Shown: positions 8,674 through 17,114, counted from the stretch's first letter. The stretch is DNA of 64,000 nucleotides from Clostridium lentum (GCF_014287815.1 NZ_JACOOQ010000017.1:8258-72257); one strand, 5' to 3'. A program made the numbers and translations. The notes: generated from the letters alone by a model not told the origin.

Positions 8674-9177
8674 TCACAGCAGTGCTTTACTTGTTATATA
8701 TCCCCCAAAGATAAATACTAAATTCCATATAGCTATACCCATGGTAGAATAAATTGTAAATTCAAATATATCTTCTTTAACAGTTCCTGAAATCAAAGAA
8801 ACTATAGTCCGTACAACTGGCAAAAGCCTACAAACAAACACACCTTTACTACCAAATCTTTTACTAAAATCAAAAGCTTTATCAATGGAACCCTTTGCTT
8901 TAGGAAATTTTTTCTTTATCCATTCTAATAAAGGATTTCCTACATAATATCCTACATAATATAGTGATATACTTCCTAAAACACCAGCTAAAACAGATAT
9001 TATAAACATTCCAAAAAAGCTATATTCATTATTGGCAATAAGTACTCCTATGGCTGGTAGTATTACTCCACCTGGCAACCCAGGAAGATTTAAATACTCT
9101 AGATACACTATAAAAAACAAAAATATTATTCCATACTTTAATATGTATTCAACAACTAAATTAACATTATTTATCAT
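8674..9177 (-). CDS. DedA family membrane protein (copy 1)
   Basis: Member of the DedA/VTT family, which in bacteria includes undecaprenyl-phosphate and phosphatidylethanolamine flippases or transporters; the substrate is unknown here. Seen: 167 residues, shorter than the usual 190-220, with the N-terminal re-entrant motif YLEYLNLPGLPGGVILPAIG, a central GxxxxYYxG helix (LGSISLYYVGYYVGNP), the family arginine motif FVCRLLPVVRTIVSLISG at about 113-130, and a C-terminal helix WNLVFIFGGY. It is a paralogue of the next gene upstream (about half the residues match by eye); the two are separated by a long AT-rich hairpin, so each has its own transcript. Confidence 0.85.
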   Translation of the reverse strand: MINNVNLVVEYILKYGIIFLFFIVYLEYLNLPGLPGGVILPAIGVLIANNEYSFFGMFIISVLAGVLGSISLYYVGYYVGNPLLEWIKKKFPKAKGSIDKAFDFSKRFGSKGVFVCRLLPVVRTIVSLISGTVKEDIFEFTIYSTMGIAIWNLVFIFGGYITSKALL

Positions 9178-9284
9178 AAACTTACCTCATAATCATTCTT
9201 AAAACGAATATACTTAATTTTATATTTCTATTATATATTAGATATGGTCACCTTTTCTATATATTATACTCTAAAGCTTTTTAC

Positions 9285-9329
9285 TATAGTGATATAGTTA
9301 TTTATCGTATAAATAACTATATCACTATA
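9285..9329. repeat. 20-bp perfect inverted repeat between the two DedA genes
   Basis: Two 20-base arms (TATAGTGATATAGTTATTTA and its exact complement) are separated by TCGTA. The repeat starts 7 bases past the stop of the upstream DedA copy, so it can act as that gene's terminator. There is no clean U tract and the stem is longer and more AT-rich than neighbouring terminators. Confidence 0.75.
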
Positions 9330-9336
9330 TATCTTA

Positions 9337-9840
9337 TTATCTGTTAATTAAATTTATTGTTAAATAACCACTTAACATTAATACTAAATTCCATATCCCA
9401 ATACCAATTGATGAAAATATTAAAAACTCTATTAAACTTTCCTTTACACTTCCACATACTAAAGATACCAATGTTCGCACTCCAGGAATAAATCTGCATA
9501 AAAGTACACCATTACTACCATATTTATTTGTATACATTAAAATTTTATCTATTGTTTCCTTGCTTTTAGGAAACCTATTCTTTACCCAATTAATCATAGG
9601 ATTCCCTATGAAATATCCTAAATAATACAACGTCAAACTTCCTAATATTGCAGCTACTAACGTTAGTATAAACACGTAAATAAAACTATATTCATACTTG
9701 GCTACAAAAACCCCTATGGCTGGCATTAAAATTGATGATGCTAAACCTGGAAAATTTAACTGTTCTAAAAATAAAAGTAAAAATATAACTGCTGTTCCAT
9801 ACTTTAATATATATTGGATTATTATTTGAGAATTATTCAT
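9337..9840 (-). CDS. DedA family membrane protein (copy 2)
   Basis: Second DedA/VTT membrane protein, also 167 residues and colinear with copy 1. Seen: FLEQLNFPGLASSILMPAIG, LGSLTLYYLGYFIGNP, the arginine motif LLCRFIPGVRTLVSLVCG and the C-terminal WNLVLMLSGY. Differences lie mostly in the first half (ASSIL for GGVIL), which may mean divergent substrates. The start ATG has GAAAGGAAAATGAT upstream. Tandem duplication followed by divergence is the simple reading. Role in lipid carrier recycling or membrane-stress tolerance is family knowledge, not shown here. Confidence 0.85.
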   Translation of the reverse strand: MNNSQIIIQYILKYGTAVIFLLLFLEQLNFPGLASSILMPAIGVFVAKYEYSFIYVFILTLVAAILGSLTLYYLGYFIGNPMINWVKNRFPKSKETIDKILMYTNKYGSNGVLLCRFIPGVRTLVSLVCGSVKESLIEFLIFSSIGIGIWNLVLMLSGYLTINLINR

Positions 9841-10068
9841 ATATCATTTTCCTTTCTTCATTACTATTTGCTTATATCATAATTCTTTTAAAGTATTACA
9901 TCATTAATAATATTTACCACTTTTTACCATATTATTACTTATGAATTAAATCACGCTATATTTTTTACAAAATAATTGAAAATAATTATCACTTATTCTA
10001 TTTTCCCTTTTTCTTTTTTAAATATAGTAATATAATAACTATATATTCGATAATAAGGAGATAATGAA

Positions 10069-10938
10069 ATGACTTTAAACAGAAATGACCACTGCTGGTG
10101 TGGTAGTAATAAAAAATATAAACAATGTCACTTACAATTTGACGAAAAAATAGCACACCATCAAAGAAATGGTGCTGAAGTTCCTCCAAGAGAAATTATA
10201 AAAACTCCAGCACAAATTGAAGGTATAAAAGCTAGTGCTAAAATAAATACTGCAGTTTTAGACCTAGTTGCTAAAAATATTAAAGCAGGAATGTCTACAG
10301 CTGAAATAGATAAACTTGTTCATGACTTTACTGTATCTCAAGGAGCTATACCTGCTCCTTTAAACTATCAAGGTTTCCCAAAAAGCTGCTGTACATCAAT
10401 TAACGATGAAATATGTCACGGAATTCCTAGTGAAGATGTAATTCTTAAAGATGGAGATATAATAAATGTTGATGTTTCAACAATACTTAATGGTTACTTC
10501 TCAGATGCTTCAAGAATGTTCAAAATAGGTGCTGTACACCCTGAGCTTGATAAGTTAGTTAATGTTGCTAAGGAATGTCTAGATTGTGGTTTAAAGGCTG
10601 CTAAGCCATGGGGATTCATGGGTGATATTGCTGAAGCTGTTCAAAAACATGCTGAATCCAATGGCTACTCTGTAGTTAGAGAATTTGGTGGACACGGAAT
10701 AGGCTTACAATTCCACGAAGATCCTTTTGTTTCTCATGTTGGTAAAGCAGGAACAGGTATGCTTCTAGTACCAGGAATGACTTTTACTATTGAACCAATG
10801 ATTAATATGGGAGCTCCAGATTTATTTATCGATGCAGATAATGATTGGACTGCATTAACAGCAGATGGATACCCATCTGCTCAATGGGAATATACAATAT
10901 TAATCACTGAAGATGGTGCTGAAATATTAACTTACTAA
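10069..10938 (+). CDS. map: Methionine aminopeptidase type I with N-terminal SEC-C zinc motif
   Basis: Removes the initiator Met from nascent proteins. Seen: an N-terminal SEC-C motif (C9-W-C11...C20-H21) that binds zinc and in the family helps ribosome or protein contact, then a pita-bread catalytic domain of about 250 residues. Metal ligands are in NVDVSTILNGYFSDAS (two Asp), GGHGIGLQFHEDP (His), TIEPM (Glu) and the C-terminal QWEYTILIT (Glu). Total 289 residues, as expected for the SEC-C subtype, which is longer than plain Map1. It has a good AAGGAGAT ribosome binding site, its own terminator, and no operon partner. Many clostridia carry a second map in the ribosomal protein cluster, so this may be the accessory copy. 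Confidence 0.95.
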   Translation: MTLNRNDHCWCGSNKKYKQCHLQFDEKIAHHQRNGAEVPPREIIKTPAQIEGIKASAKINTAVLDLVAKNIKAGMSTAEIDKLVHDFTVSQGAIPAPLNYQGFPKSCCTSINDEICHGIPSEDVILKDGDIINVDVSTILNGYFSDASRMFKIGAVHPELDKLVNVAKECLDCGLKAAKPWGFMGDIAEAVQKHAESNGYSVVREFGGHGIGLQFHEDPFVSHVGKAGTGMLLVPGMTFTIEPMINMGAPDLFIDADNDWTALTADGYPSAQWEYTILITEDGAEILTY

Positions 10939-10970
10939 TTTTATTAACTAAGTAATTATTTAAAGTATAA

Positions 10971-11010
10971 AAAATAAGTTGTAGATTATTTTAAACCTAC
11001 AACTTATTTT
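10971..11010. terminator. Bidirectional terminator between map and a small ORF
   Basis: A perfect 14-bp stem, AAAATAAGTTGTAG and its complement, ends in T4 on one side and A4 on the other. It serves map on the plus strand and the small frame ending at 11011 on the minus strand. Confidence 0.8.
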
Positions 11011-11184
11011 CTATAGTTCCTTTACTAATTCTCCATTTTTAGCACTTACTGCTTTTATCACTCTGCATATGGCATATCCTAAAAATACCACTGAATAAAC
11101 TGCTATATTTAAAGTATAACTACTATCCATGCTTACTTTAGGAACAAACATCAGCATTACATGTACTATTAGTTTAATTGCCAT
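11011..11184 (-). CDS. Possible 57-residue membrane peptide or gene remnant
   Basis: An open frame from ATG at 11184 to TAG at 11011 encodes MAIKLIVHVM, then a likely membrane helix (LNIAVYSVVFLGYAI, residues 26-40) and a charged tail ending VKEL. The frame is preceded at once by a stop and has no clear ribosome binding site. It reads like the last helix of a larger membrane protein, so it may be a remnant of a deleted gene; the terminator that overlaps its end argues that it once was, or is, transcribed. Not recognised. Confidence 0.35.
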   Translation of the reverse strand: MAIKLIVHVMLMFVPKVSMDSSYTLNIAVYSVVFLGYAICRVIKAVSAKNGELVKEL

Positions 11185-11290
11185 TTACTTTTAATATTTT
11201 TTCTGATATAATATTATTCCTTTATACAATAATATATATTGGTGTTATTGTATATAATTTATTTAAATTTGAAAGGTTTAGGTGAACTAA

Positions 11291-11713
11291 ATGATAAGTG
11301 ATAGAGAGTTAATTGTAAAAGCATTTGAAGCTCAAAACTTTTGTTACACTCCATATTCAAACTTCAATGTAGGTGCTGCACTACTTGGCACTAATGGAAA
11401 GGTTTATCAAGGATGTAATATTGAAAATGCTGCCTTTTCTCCAACAAACTGTGCTGAAAGAACTGCTTTCTTTAAAGCTGTTTCAGAAGGACAACAAGAT
11501 TTCTCAGCTATTGTTATTGTAGGAAACAAAGCTGATGTTAAAATGGGCGAAGGTGATTATTGCGCTCCATGTGGTGTGTGTAGACAAGTAATGGCCGAAT
11601 TCTGCAATCCAGAAACTTTTAGAGTTATCTTAGCTAAAAGTCCTGATGATTACAAAGAATTCTTATTAAAAGAATTATTACCTTTAGGTTTCACTAGTAA
11701 AGACTTTAAATAA
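11291..11713 (+). CDS. cdd: Cytidine deaminase
   Basis: Converts cytidine and deoxycytidine to uridine and deoxyuridine in pyrimidine salvage, as a cytoplasmic homotetramer. Seen: FNVGAALL, GCNIENAAFSPTNCAERTA with zinc ligand Cys54 and catalytic Glu56, and CAPCGVC with zinc ligands Cys94 and Cys97. Length 140 is normal for the tetrameric class. The ATG has GGTTTAGGTG upstream. It is alone here, followed by its own terminator; the usual neighbours era, deoC or pdp are absent. Confidence 0.95.
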   Translation: MISDRELIVKAFEAQNFCYTPYSNFNVGAALLGTNGKVYQGCNIENAAFSPTNCAERTAFFKAVSEGQQDFSAIVIVGNKADVKMGEGDYCAPCGVCRQVMAEFCNPETFRVILAKSPDDYKEFLLKELLPLGFTSKDFK

Positions 11714-11737
11714 TTCTAATTTAATAGTAAAAGTTTT

Positions 11738-11770
11738 AAAAGATTAGTGTTGCAGCACTAATCTTTTAAA
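11738..11770. terminator. Terminator between cdd and the pseudouridine synthase gene
   Basis: A 12-bp perfect stem, AAAAGATTAGTG and its complement, with the loop TTGCAG and T4 or A4 flanks. It can serve cdd and, on the other strand, the convergent rluF-like gene. Confidence 0.8.
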
Positions 11771-11810
11771 AACATATTATATCAAGCTAATTTAAAAATT
11801 TCAATATTTT

Positions 11811-12530
11811 TTACAAATTATTTTTTTCAGTTAATCTTAACATTTCCTCTACTTCATTTTTAGAAATAAATCTATATTTTCCATACTCAATACCATCTAA
11901 TGTTATATTCATAATTCTCACTCTTTCAAGCTTTACTACATTATAGCCAAAAACTTTGCTCATTCTCCTTATCTGTTTATTTAATCCTTGAGTGAGAATA
12001 ATTTTAAAAGTATTATTGTCCATTCTAAACACCTTACATGATCTAGTGACTTGTCCACATATTTCAACTCCACTGGACATACCTTTAATAAATTCTTCAT
12101 CAAATTCCCTATCTAAAGTTACAATATACTCTTTTTCGTGTTCATTTTCTGATTCTAAAATCTTATTAGCTAAAACACCATCATTGGTTAAAATAATAAG
12201 TCCTTGCGATGGCTTATCTAATCTTCCTACAGGAAAAATATACTCTGGATAATTCATATATTCTATAATATTACCCTTCACAGTCTTTTCTGCTGTACAT
12301 GTTATCCCCACAGGCTTATTAAGTGCTATATATATCTTTTCTCTGGCAGAAACCGGCTCATCATCAATAAGTATTTCATCACTTTCCTCCACCCATTGAC
12401 CTGGTATAGATAAAATACCATTAACCTTGACTCTTCCATCTTCTATATATCTTGCAGCTTCTTTTCTTGAACATATTCCTAAATTGCTTAATAATTTATT
12501 AATTCTCACTATATCACCTAATTCTATCAT
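11811..12530 (-). CDS. rluF: 23S rRNA pseudouridine synthase, RluF type
   Basis: RsuA/RluB/E/F-family pseudouridine synthase. Seen: an N-terminal S4 RNA-binding domain (RINKLLSNLGICSRKEAARYI), the catalytic motif GRLDKPSQGLIILTNDG with its Asp near residue 103, and the RluF-specific regions GQVTRSCKV and LTQGLNKQIRRM, followed by KLERVRIMNI. Length 239. Known RluF modifies 23S rRNA near position 2604 (E. coli numbering); I assign the subtype from these motifs. A possible in-frame start 7 codons later (MIELGDIVRINK versus VRINK) leaves the S4 domain intact, so the start is not fully fixed. Confidence 0.85.
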   Translation of the reverse strand: MIELGDIVRINKLLSNLGICSRKEAARYIEDGRVKVNGILSIPGQWVEESDEILIDDEPVSAREKIYIALNKPVGITCTAEKTVKGNIIEYMNYPEYIFPVGRLDKPSQGLIILTNDGVLANKILESENEHEKEYIVTLDREFDEEFIKGMSSGVEICGQVTRSCKVFRMDNNTFKIILTQGLNKQIRRMSKVFGYNVVKLERVRIMNITLDGIEYGKYRFISKNEVEEMLRLTEKNNL

Positions 12531-12619
12531 TTGTATAATATCTAAATTATACCATACTTAATCTTTAACATATCTAAAACCCTATATTTTATCAAAAGTG
12601 CGAATTCCTTTATAATTTT

Positions 12620-13420
12620 TTAATTATTTATAAGACTTCTAATCCTTATTACATCATTAGTTATTATATTATCCACCCCTAAATAAATAGCTCTCTGACC
12701 TTCCTCTTCATTATTTACTGTCCAAACAAACATCTCCTTACCAAGTTTATGAACTCTTTCTACAACTCTTTCATTTAATCCTTCATAGGCTATAGAAATA
12801 GCATCAATTTCATCAATATTAAAATTTTCTGCTAAACTTCTAGTAATATATCCTATTTTTATATTACTATTATAATTTCTAACCTTTAGCAATACTCCAT
12901 AATTACTGGAGGTTATTATTACTTCTTCCTCCATCTTGCATTTTTCTATTAATTCCGCTACAAGCTTAGATATTAACTCTTCATCGTTATTTACCTTTAA
13001 ATCAATATTTATCTTTGACTTTCCTCTTATAACTTTTAGTGCCTTTTCTAAAGTAACAATTTTATCATCTTTCCCTATAGAAAAAATTCTTTTTCTATTA
13101 ATATCATTAAAATTGCTTTCAGAAATATTAAAACTTTCACCAGAATTTTTAATAAATACATCATCATGACTTAAAACAAGCTTATTATCCTTTGTCCTGC
13201 GAACATCAATCTCTATGTAGTCTGCTTTTTCTTCAATGGCAATATTAATGGCTTCAATACTATTATCTCTTGCTTTTAATGAACTTCCTCTGTGAGCTGT
13301 TATAAAAACCCTGTGCTTTTCACAATTTTTTTCTTCAGAAAGAATTTTATGTTCTAACAAATTATAAGAAAAAATAAATATAAATACTATTATTAAACGC
13401 CTAAAAAATTTAAAGTACAT
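12620..13420 (-). CDS. Membrane-anchored or secreted glycerophosphodiester phosphodiesterase
   Basis: Second GDPD of the window, 266 residues. An N-terminal hydrophobic segment (LIIVFIFIFSYNLL, about residues 9-22) after a basic start acts as a signal peptide or anchor, so the enzyme probably works outside the membrane on wall or host phospholipid-derived diesters. The catalytic pattern follows: TAHRGSSLKARDNS, EIDVRRTKDNKLVLSHDD, INIDLKVN and a C-terminal DNIITND. It is divergent from the cytoplasmic copy at 7.7 kb except in the motifs. It has its own AGAAGGTGATAAG ribosome binding site and no operon partner. Confidence 0.85.
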   Translation of the reverse strand: MYFKFFRRLIIVFIFIFSYNLLEHKILSEEKNCEKHRVFITAHRGSSLKARDNSIEAINIAIEEKADYIEIDVRRTKDNKLVLSHDDVFIKNSGESFNISESNFNDINRKRIFSIGKDDKIVTLEKALKVIRGKSKINIDLKVNNDEELISKLVAELIEKCKMEEEVIITSSNYGVLLKVRNYNSNIKIGYITRSLAENFNIDEIDAISIAYEGLNERVVERVHKLGKEMFVWTVNNEEEGQRAIYLGVDNIITNDVIRIRSLINN

Positions 13421-13496
13421 CTTATCACCTTCTTTAACTTTAAAAAAAAGGATTCTAAGAAAACTTCTTAAAATCCCCCTCCTATATTATATATTT

Positions 13497-13636
13497 TTAA
13501 TGATTAATTAATTCTCCCTTAGTATTAATGCCCATATTTTGAATAATTATTAGCTCTTTCAACTTAAGCTTAAAATATTATAGTAACTCTTTCCTTAACT
13601 CCATTAATTTATCTATATATTCTTCACAAGCACAAA
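13497..13636 (-). pseudogene. Fragment of a degraded small gene
   Basis: One minus-strand frame reads CACEEYIDKLMELRKELL, then TAA, then YFKLKLKELIIIQN and MGINTKGELINH before a second TAA. The helical, Leu/Lys/Glu pattern on both sides of the internal stop suggests a decayed coding sequence. There is no start codon or ribosome binding site. It faintly recalls short helical-hairpin regulators such as Spo0E-like proteins, but the SQELD core motif is absent, so no identity is claimed. Confidence 0.3.
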
Positions 13637-13646
13637 AAAATTAACT

Positions 13647-14087
13647 TTAATAATTATTATTTAACACATCAAAATTAATAGATGTACCTAGTAATAATAT
13701 TATTACTGCAATTAAGTTTTTATAAGCTTTTTCAATATCTTTTGGTTGAGAATTGCTATTATTTTTCACAGTATTATATGCATCCCAAAGAATCCCAACA
13801 AATATAGCAGTAACTATTAAATATATTAAATTAGATTTTCTAGGACTATCACTTAAATCCTCCATATTTTCTGTAAAATTAGTATTATTTATATTATCTA
13901 AAATTACATTTCTTTGCCAAAAAAGATATTCTATATTAATTATAACTCCATAAAGAATTAAAAATACAGCCCATATTGATATGTTAACAATATATAATTC
14001 TTTGTATATTTCTCCTTGCTCTTGATTTGAGTTATTATTTTCAATATTGCTTGATTTACTTTTAAATGATTTCTTTTTATCTTTCAT
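13647..14087 (-). CDS. Hypothetical membrane protein
   Basis: Not recognised. The 146-residue product has a Lys/Ser/Asn-rich cytoplasmic N terminus (1-30), a hydrophobic segment near 33-55 (IVNISIWAVFLILYGVII), a second near 87-103 (LIYLIVTAIFVGILW) and a third near 124-140 (LIAVIILLLGTSINF). It lies between a decayed fragment and the divergently transcribed DUF969 operon. No clear promoter or ribosome binding site stands out, apart from a weak AAATTTAATAGG region upstream. It could be lineage-specific. Confidence 0.5.
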   Translation of the reverse strand: MKDKKKSFKSKSSNIENNNSNQEQGEIYKELYIVNISIWAVFLILYGVIINIEYLFWQRNVILDNINNTNFTENMEDLSDSPRKSNLIYLIVTAIFVGILWDAYNTVKNNSNSQPKDIEKAYKNLIAVIILLLGTSINFDVLNNNY

Positions 14088-14383
14088 AATAAACCTATTA
14101 AATTAACTCCTAGTTTATATTTAATATATGCACTTAATGCTTTATTCGTAATAAAAATAAATTTTTCTACAATACATATACCTTAAAACCGTATATTTAT
14201 GCAACCACTTTGCATTTTTTATTATATTTTTGTATTTTTTTATATTTTTTATTTTAATTTAATATATTTATTCGACATTTTCATATTTGTTTTTAAATAT
14301 TGTAATTATTTTACATGGATTTTTATTTATTTTATTTGTATAATAAAAAAACAAGTATATAATAAAGAAAGGAATAGATAATT

Positions 14384-15049
14384 ATGTCATTAATTGGAAT
14401 TTTAATTATTATAGTAGGCTTTGCACTAAAACTTGATACAATAGCAGTTGTTGTTTCTGCTGGTGTAGTTACAGGATTAGTTGCAGATATGAGTATTTCA
14501 GAAATACTTTCTACTTTAGGAACAGCATTTATTAACAATAGAACAACATGTCTTTTTATGTTAACTTTACCTGTAATAGGATTATGTGAAAGATATGGAT
14601 TAAAAGCAAAAGCTATAGACCTTATAAAAAAAGCAAAAGGGTTATCTACTGGTGCATTATTAAGTGGATATACATTTATAAGAGAAGCTTCTATTGGTAT
14701 GGGAGTAACACTTGGAGGACATCCTCAATTTGTAAGACCTCTTATTAATCCAATGGCTGAAGGTGCATCTATAGCTAAATATGGAAATTTAGATGAAAAA
14801 GATATTGATAAAATTAAAGCTTATTCAGCAGCTTCTGATAATATAGGTAACTTCTTTGGTCAAAATGTCTTTATGGCAAGCTCTGGAGTTCTTCTAATTT
14901 CAGGTACTTTAGAATCACTAGGCTATAATGTAGATACTTTACAAATAGCTAAAGCTTCACTTCCAATTGCATTAGCAGCATTTGCACTTTGTATTTTACA
15001 AAACTATCTTCTTGATAATAGTCTAAAAAGAAAGTACAACAAAAAATAA
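14384..15049 (+). CDS. DUF969 membrane protein
   Basis: First gene of a four-gene operon with DUF979, pyroglutamyl peptidase and a gamma-glutamylcyclotransferase-like protein. The 221-residue protein has about five hydrophobic segments and the family stretch FIREASIGMGVTLGGHPQF. DUF969 and DUF979 genes usually occur together next to pcp, and look like the two halves of a split permease (family knowledge plus inference). A role in import of pyroglutamate or pyroglutamyl peptides is a reasonable guess from the neighbours only. An AAAGGAATAG ribosome binding site precedes the ATG. Confidence 0.8.
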   Translation: MSLIGILIIIVGFALKLDTIAVVVSAGVVTGLVADMSISEILSTLGTAFINNRTTCLFMLTLPVIGLCERYGLKAKAIDLIKKAKGLSTGALLSGYTFIREASIGMGVTLGGHPQFVRPLINPMAEGASIAKYGNLDEKDIDKIKAYSAASDNIGNFFGQNVFMASSGVLLISGTLESLGYNVDTLQIAKASLPIALAAFALCILQNYLLDNSLKRKYNKK

Positions 15050-15070
15050 TAGTTAGGAGGAAAAAGCTAT

Positions 15071-16000
15071 ATGGACATAACAAAATTGTCAAATACATTA
15101 CTAGAAATATTTTATATCATGATAGGGCTATACATGGCTACTACAATGGTATTTACTTTAAAAGATAAAAATCATAAAACTAGAATAGGTACAGCTCTTT
15201 TTTGGGGTATAGTATCTGCAATTTTTATATTTGGTAAGTTGCTACCTCCTGCAGTAGTTGGTACACTTATTATTGTAATAGCAATATTATCTGCTTTAAA
15301 ACAAATAAACATAGGAACTTTAAAACAACTTGATACTACATTTGCTCAATTAAAAGCTGATAAATTAGGTTTAAAAATATTTATACCTTCATTAGCTATT
15401 GCTTTTGTTGCTATGGCTATAGCACAATTCACTAAATTATCTGGTACAGTTGCTATCGGTATCGCTGCTGTTGTTGCATTATTATTAACATTTGCATTTA
15501 CTAAAGCTAAGCCAATAGAATACATTGAAGATAGTAACAGAATGTTCCAATCTGTAGGTGTATTTGCTATATTACCTCAACTTCTAGCTTCACTTGGTGC
15601 TTTATTTACAGCTGCTGGAGTTGGTGATGTTATTTCTAATATAATTTCTGGTGTTATACCTGATGGAAACAGATTAGCTGGTGTTATTGCTTACTGTGTT
15701 GGTATGGCTTTATTCACTGCTATCATGGGTAATGGATTTGCTGCCTTTTCAGTTATTACTGTAGGTATAGGTGTTCCTTTTGTATTTGCTCAAGGTGGAG
15801 ATCCTATTGTTTGTTCAGCTCTAGCATTAACATCTGGGTTCTGTGGAACATTATTAACACCAATGGCTGCTAACTTTAATATGTTACCAGCAGTATTACT
15901 TGAAATGAAAGATAAGAATTTAGTTATTAAAGCTCAAGCTCCTTTTGCTATTGCTTTATTAACTATTCATATATTATTAATGTATTTTTTAGGATTTTAA
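15071..16000 (+). CDS. DUF979 membrane protein
   Basis: Second half of the putative split permease, 309 residues with eight or nine hydrophobic segments. Starts 21 bases after the DUF969 stop with AGGAGGAAAA upstream. A conserved-looking stretch runs GVIAYCVGMALFTAIMGNG, and NGFAAFSVITVGIGVPF then leads to GGDP and TPMAANFN. The repeat of Gly/Ala-rich segments and the polar residues inside helices suit a transporter. It ends 13 bases before pcp, so the membrane pair and peptidase share one message. Substrate not known from experiments I can cite. Confidence 0.8.
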   Translation: MDITKLSNTLLEIFYIMIGLYMATTMVFTLKDKNHKTRIGTALFWGIVSAIFIFGKLLPPAVVGTLIIVIAILSALKQINIGTLKQLDTTFAQLKADKLGLKIFIPSLAIAFVAMAIAQFTKLSGTVAIGIAAVVALLLTFAFTKAKPIEYIEDSNRMFQSVGVFAILPQLLASLGALFTAAGVGDVISNIISGVIPDGNRLAGVIAYCVGMALFTAIMGNGFAAFSVITVGIGVPFVFAQGGDPIVCSALALTSGFCGTLLTPMAANFNMLPAVLLEMKDKNLVIKAQAPFAIALLTIHILLMYFLGF

Positions 16001-16013
16001 GGAGTGATATATA

Positions 16014-16655
16014 ATGAAAGTATTAATAACAGGTTTTGATCCCTTTGGAGGAGAAAGTGTTAATCCTGCTTTAGAAGCAGTTAAAGCATTACCTGATACA
16101 ATTGCAGGTGCAGAAATAATAAAACTTGAAATACCTACTGTTTTTAGAAAATCATTAGAAAAAATTGAAGAAAACATAATAAAACACAGCCCTGATATCG
16201 TAATATCAATTGGCCAAGCAGGTGGAAGATTTGGTGTTACGCCAGAAAGAGTTGCTATAAATATTGATGATGCTAGAATTGAAGATAATGAAAAAAATCA
16301 ACCAATTGATATAACTATATTTGAAGATGGAGAAACGGCATATTTTACTAACCTTCCTATTAAGGCAATGGTAAAAGAAATGCAAGATGGAGGAATTCCT
16401 GCTTCTGTTTCAAATACAGCTGGTACATTTGTATGTAATCACGTTATGTACGGTATAATGTATATGATAGATAAAAAATATCCTAATATAAAAGGTGGAT
16501 TTATCCATGTACCATATATACCTTCTCAAGTAGTTACTAAGCCTAACATGCCTTCTATGTCAGCATCTGATATAACAAAAGGTCTAGAATTATCTATCAA
16601 AGCTGCTGTAGAAAACAAAGAAGATGTTAAAGCTGTTGGAGGCGAAATCTGCTAA
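16014..16655 (+). CDS. pcp: Pyrrolidone-carboxylate (pyroglutamyl) peptidase
   Basis: Cys peptidase (family C15) that removes N-terminal pyroglutamate from peptides in the cytoplasm. Seen: [13 protein letters not shown] at 6-18, Glu78 in TPERVAIN, catalytic Cys141 in [11 protein letters not shown] and His165 in [10 protein letters not shown]. Length 213 is typical (about 215). The ribosome binding site is AAGGAGTG. The stop overlaps the next gene's ATG by one base (TAATG), so the two are translationally coupled. Together with the upstream membrane pair this suggests uptake and breakdown of pyroglutamyl peptides. Confidence 0.95.
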   Translation: MKVLITGFDPFGGESVNPALEAVKALPDTIAGAEIIKLEIPTVFRKSLEKIEENIIKHSPDIVISIGQAGGRFGVTPERVAINIDDARIEDNEKNQPIDITIFEDGETAYFTNLPIKAMVKEMQDGGIPASVSNTAGTFVCNHVMYGIMYMIDKKYPNIKGGFIHVPYIPSQVVTKPNMPSMSASDITKGLELSIKAAVENKEDVKAVGGEIC

Positions 16656-17098
16656 TGGAACAATATAACCTTTTTGTATATGGAAGCTTAAGGCCAAACT
16701 TCTTTAACTTTGAAAAATATTTAGAAGGAAAAACACTTGATATAAAGCCTGCAGTTTTAAAAAATATGGATTTATATCATATGCCTTACAAAGGCTATCC
16801 TGCAATTACTAAAGGTACTGGTGTAGTTGTTGGTGAAATAATTACTGTTAAAGATTATGATTCTACAGTAAAAGCAATTGACATCATGGAAGGATTTTTA
16901 GGAGAAAATAATCCTAATAATGAATATCATAAAATTCTTTTAGAAGTTAATCATTTAAATTCTAATAAAAAAGAAAAATGTTATACATATTTCTACAATG
17001 CTGATATTGATAAAGACTTTAATGAAAAAGCAGTCTTTATCAGTGATGGTGACTGGAAAAACTATATGTTAAATATAAATAAAGACTCTGCTAAATAA
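16655..17098 (+). CDS. Gamma-glutamylcyclotransferase-fold protein
   Basis: AIG2/GGCT-like protein of 147 residues. Seen: the substrate-binding loop VYGSLRPN at 8-15 and the candidate acid Glu in DIMEGFLG at about 80-85, as in this fold. Known GGCT enzymes release 5-oxoproline from gamma-glutamyl compounds; other members cleave gamma-glutamylamines. Coupling to pcp by a TAATG overlap is notable, since both enzymes then produce free pyroglutamate. The exact substrate is not predictable. The terminator stem overlaps the 3' end of the gene. Confidence 0.8.
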   Translation: MEQYNLFVYGSLRPNFFNFEKYLEGKTLDIKPAVLKNMDLYHMPYKGYPAITKGTGVVVGEIITVKDYDSTVKAIDIMEGFLGENNPNNEYHKILLEVNHLNSNKKEKCYTYFYNADIDKDFNEKAVFISDGDWKNYMLNINKDSAK

Positions 17099-17114
17099 GC
17101 AGAGTCTTTATTTA
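17081..17114 (+). terminator. Terminator of the pcp operon
   Basis: The stem AAAGACTCTGC/GCAGAGTCTTT is perfect over 11 bp, with the stop codon in the loop and a T-rich tail. The A-rich left side may also serve the convergent gene ending at 17139. Confidence 0.85.

Noticed and set aside
13497..13636. Spo0E-like phosphatase
   Set aside because: The SQELD signature is absent and the order of helices does not fit, so only an unnamed fragment is reported.
14199..14381. 60-codon plus-strand frame rich in Phe, Tyr and Ile before DUF969
   Set aside because: Low-complexity TTT/TAT sequence, no convincing ribosome binding site, and it lies in the promoter region of the operon.
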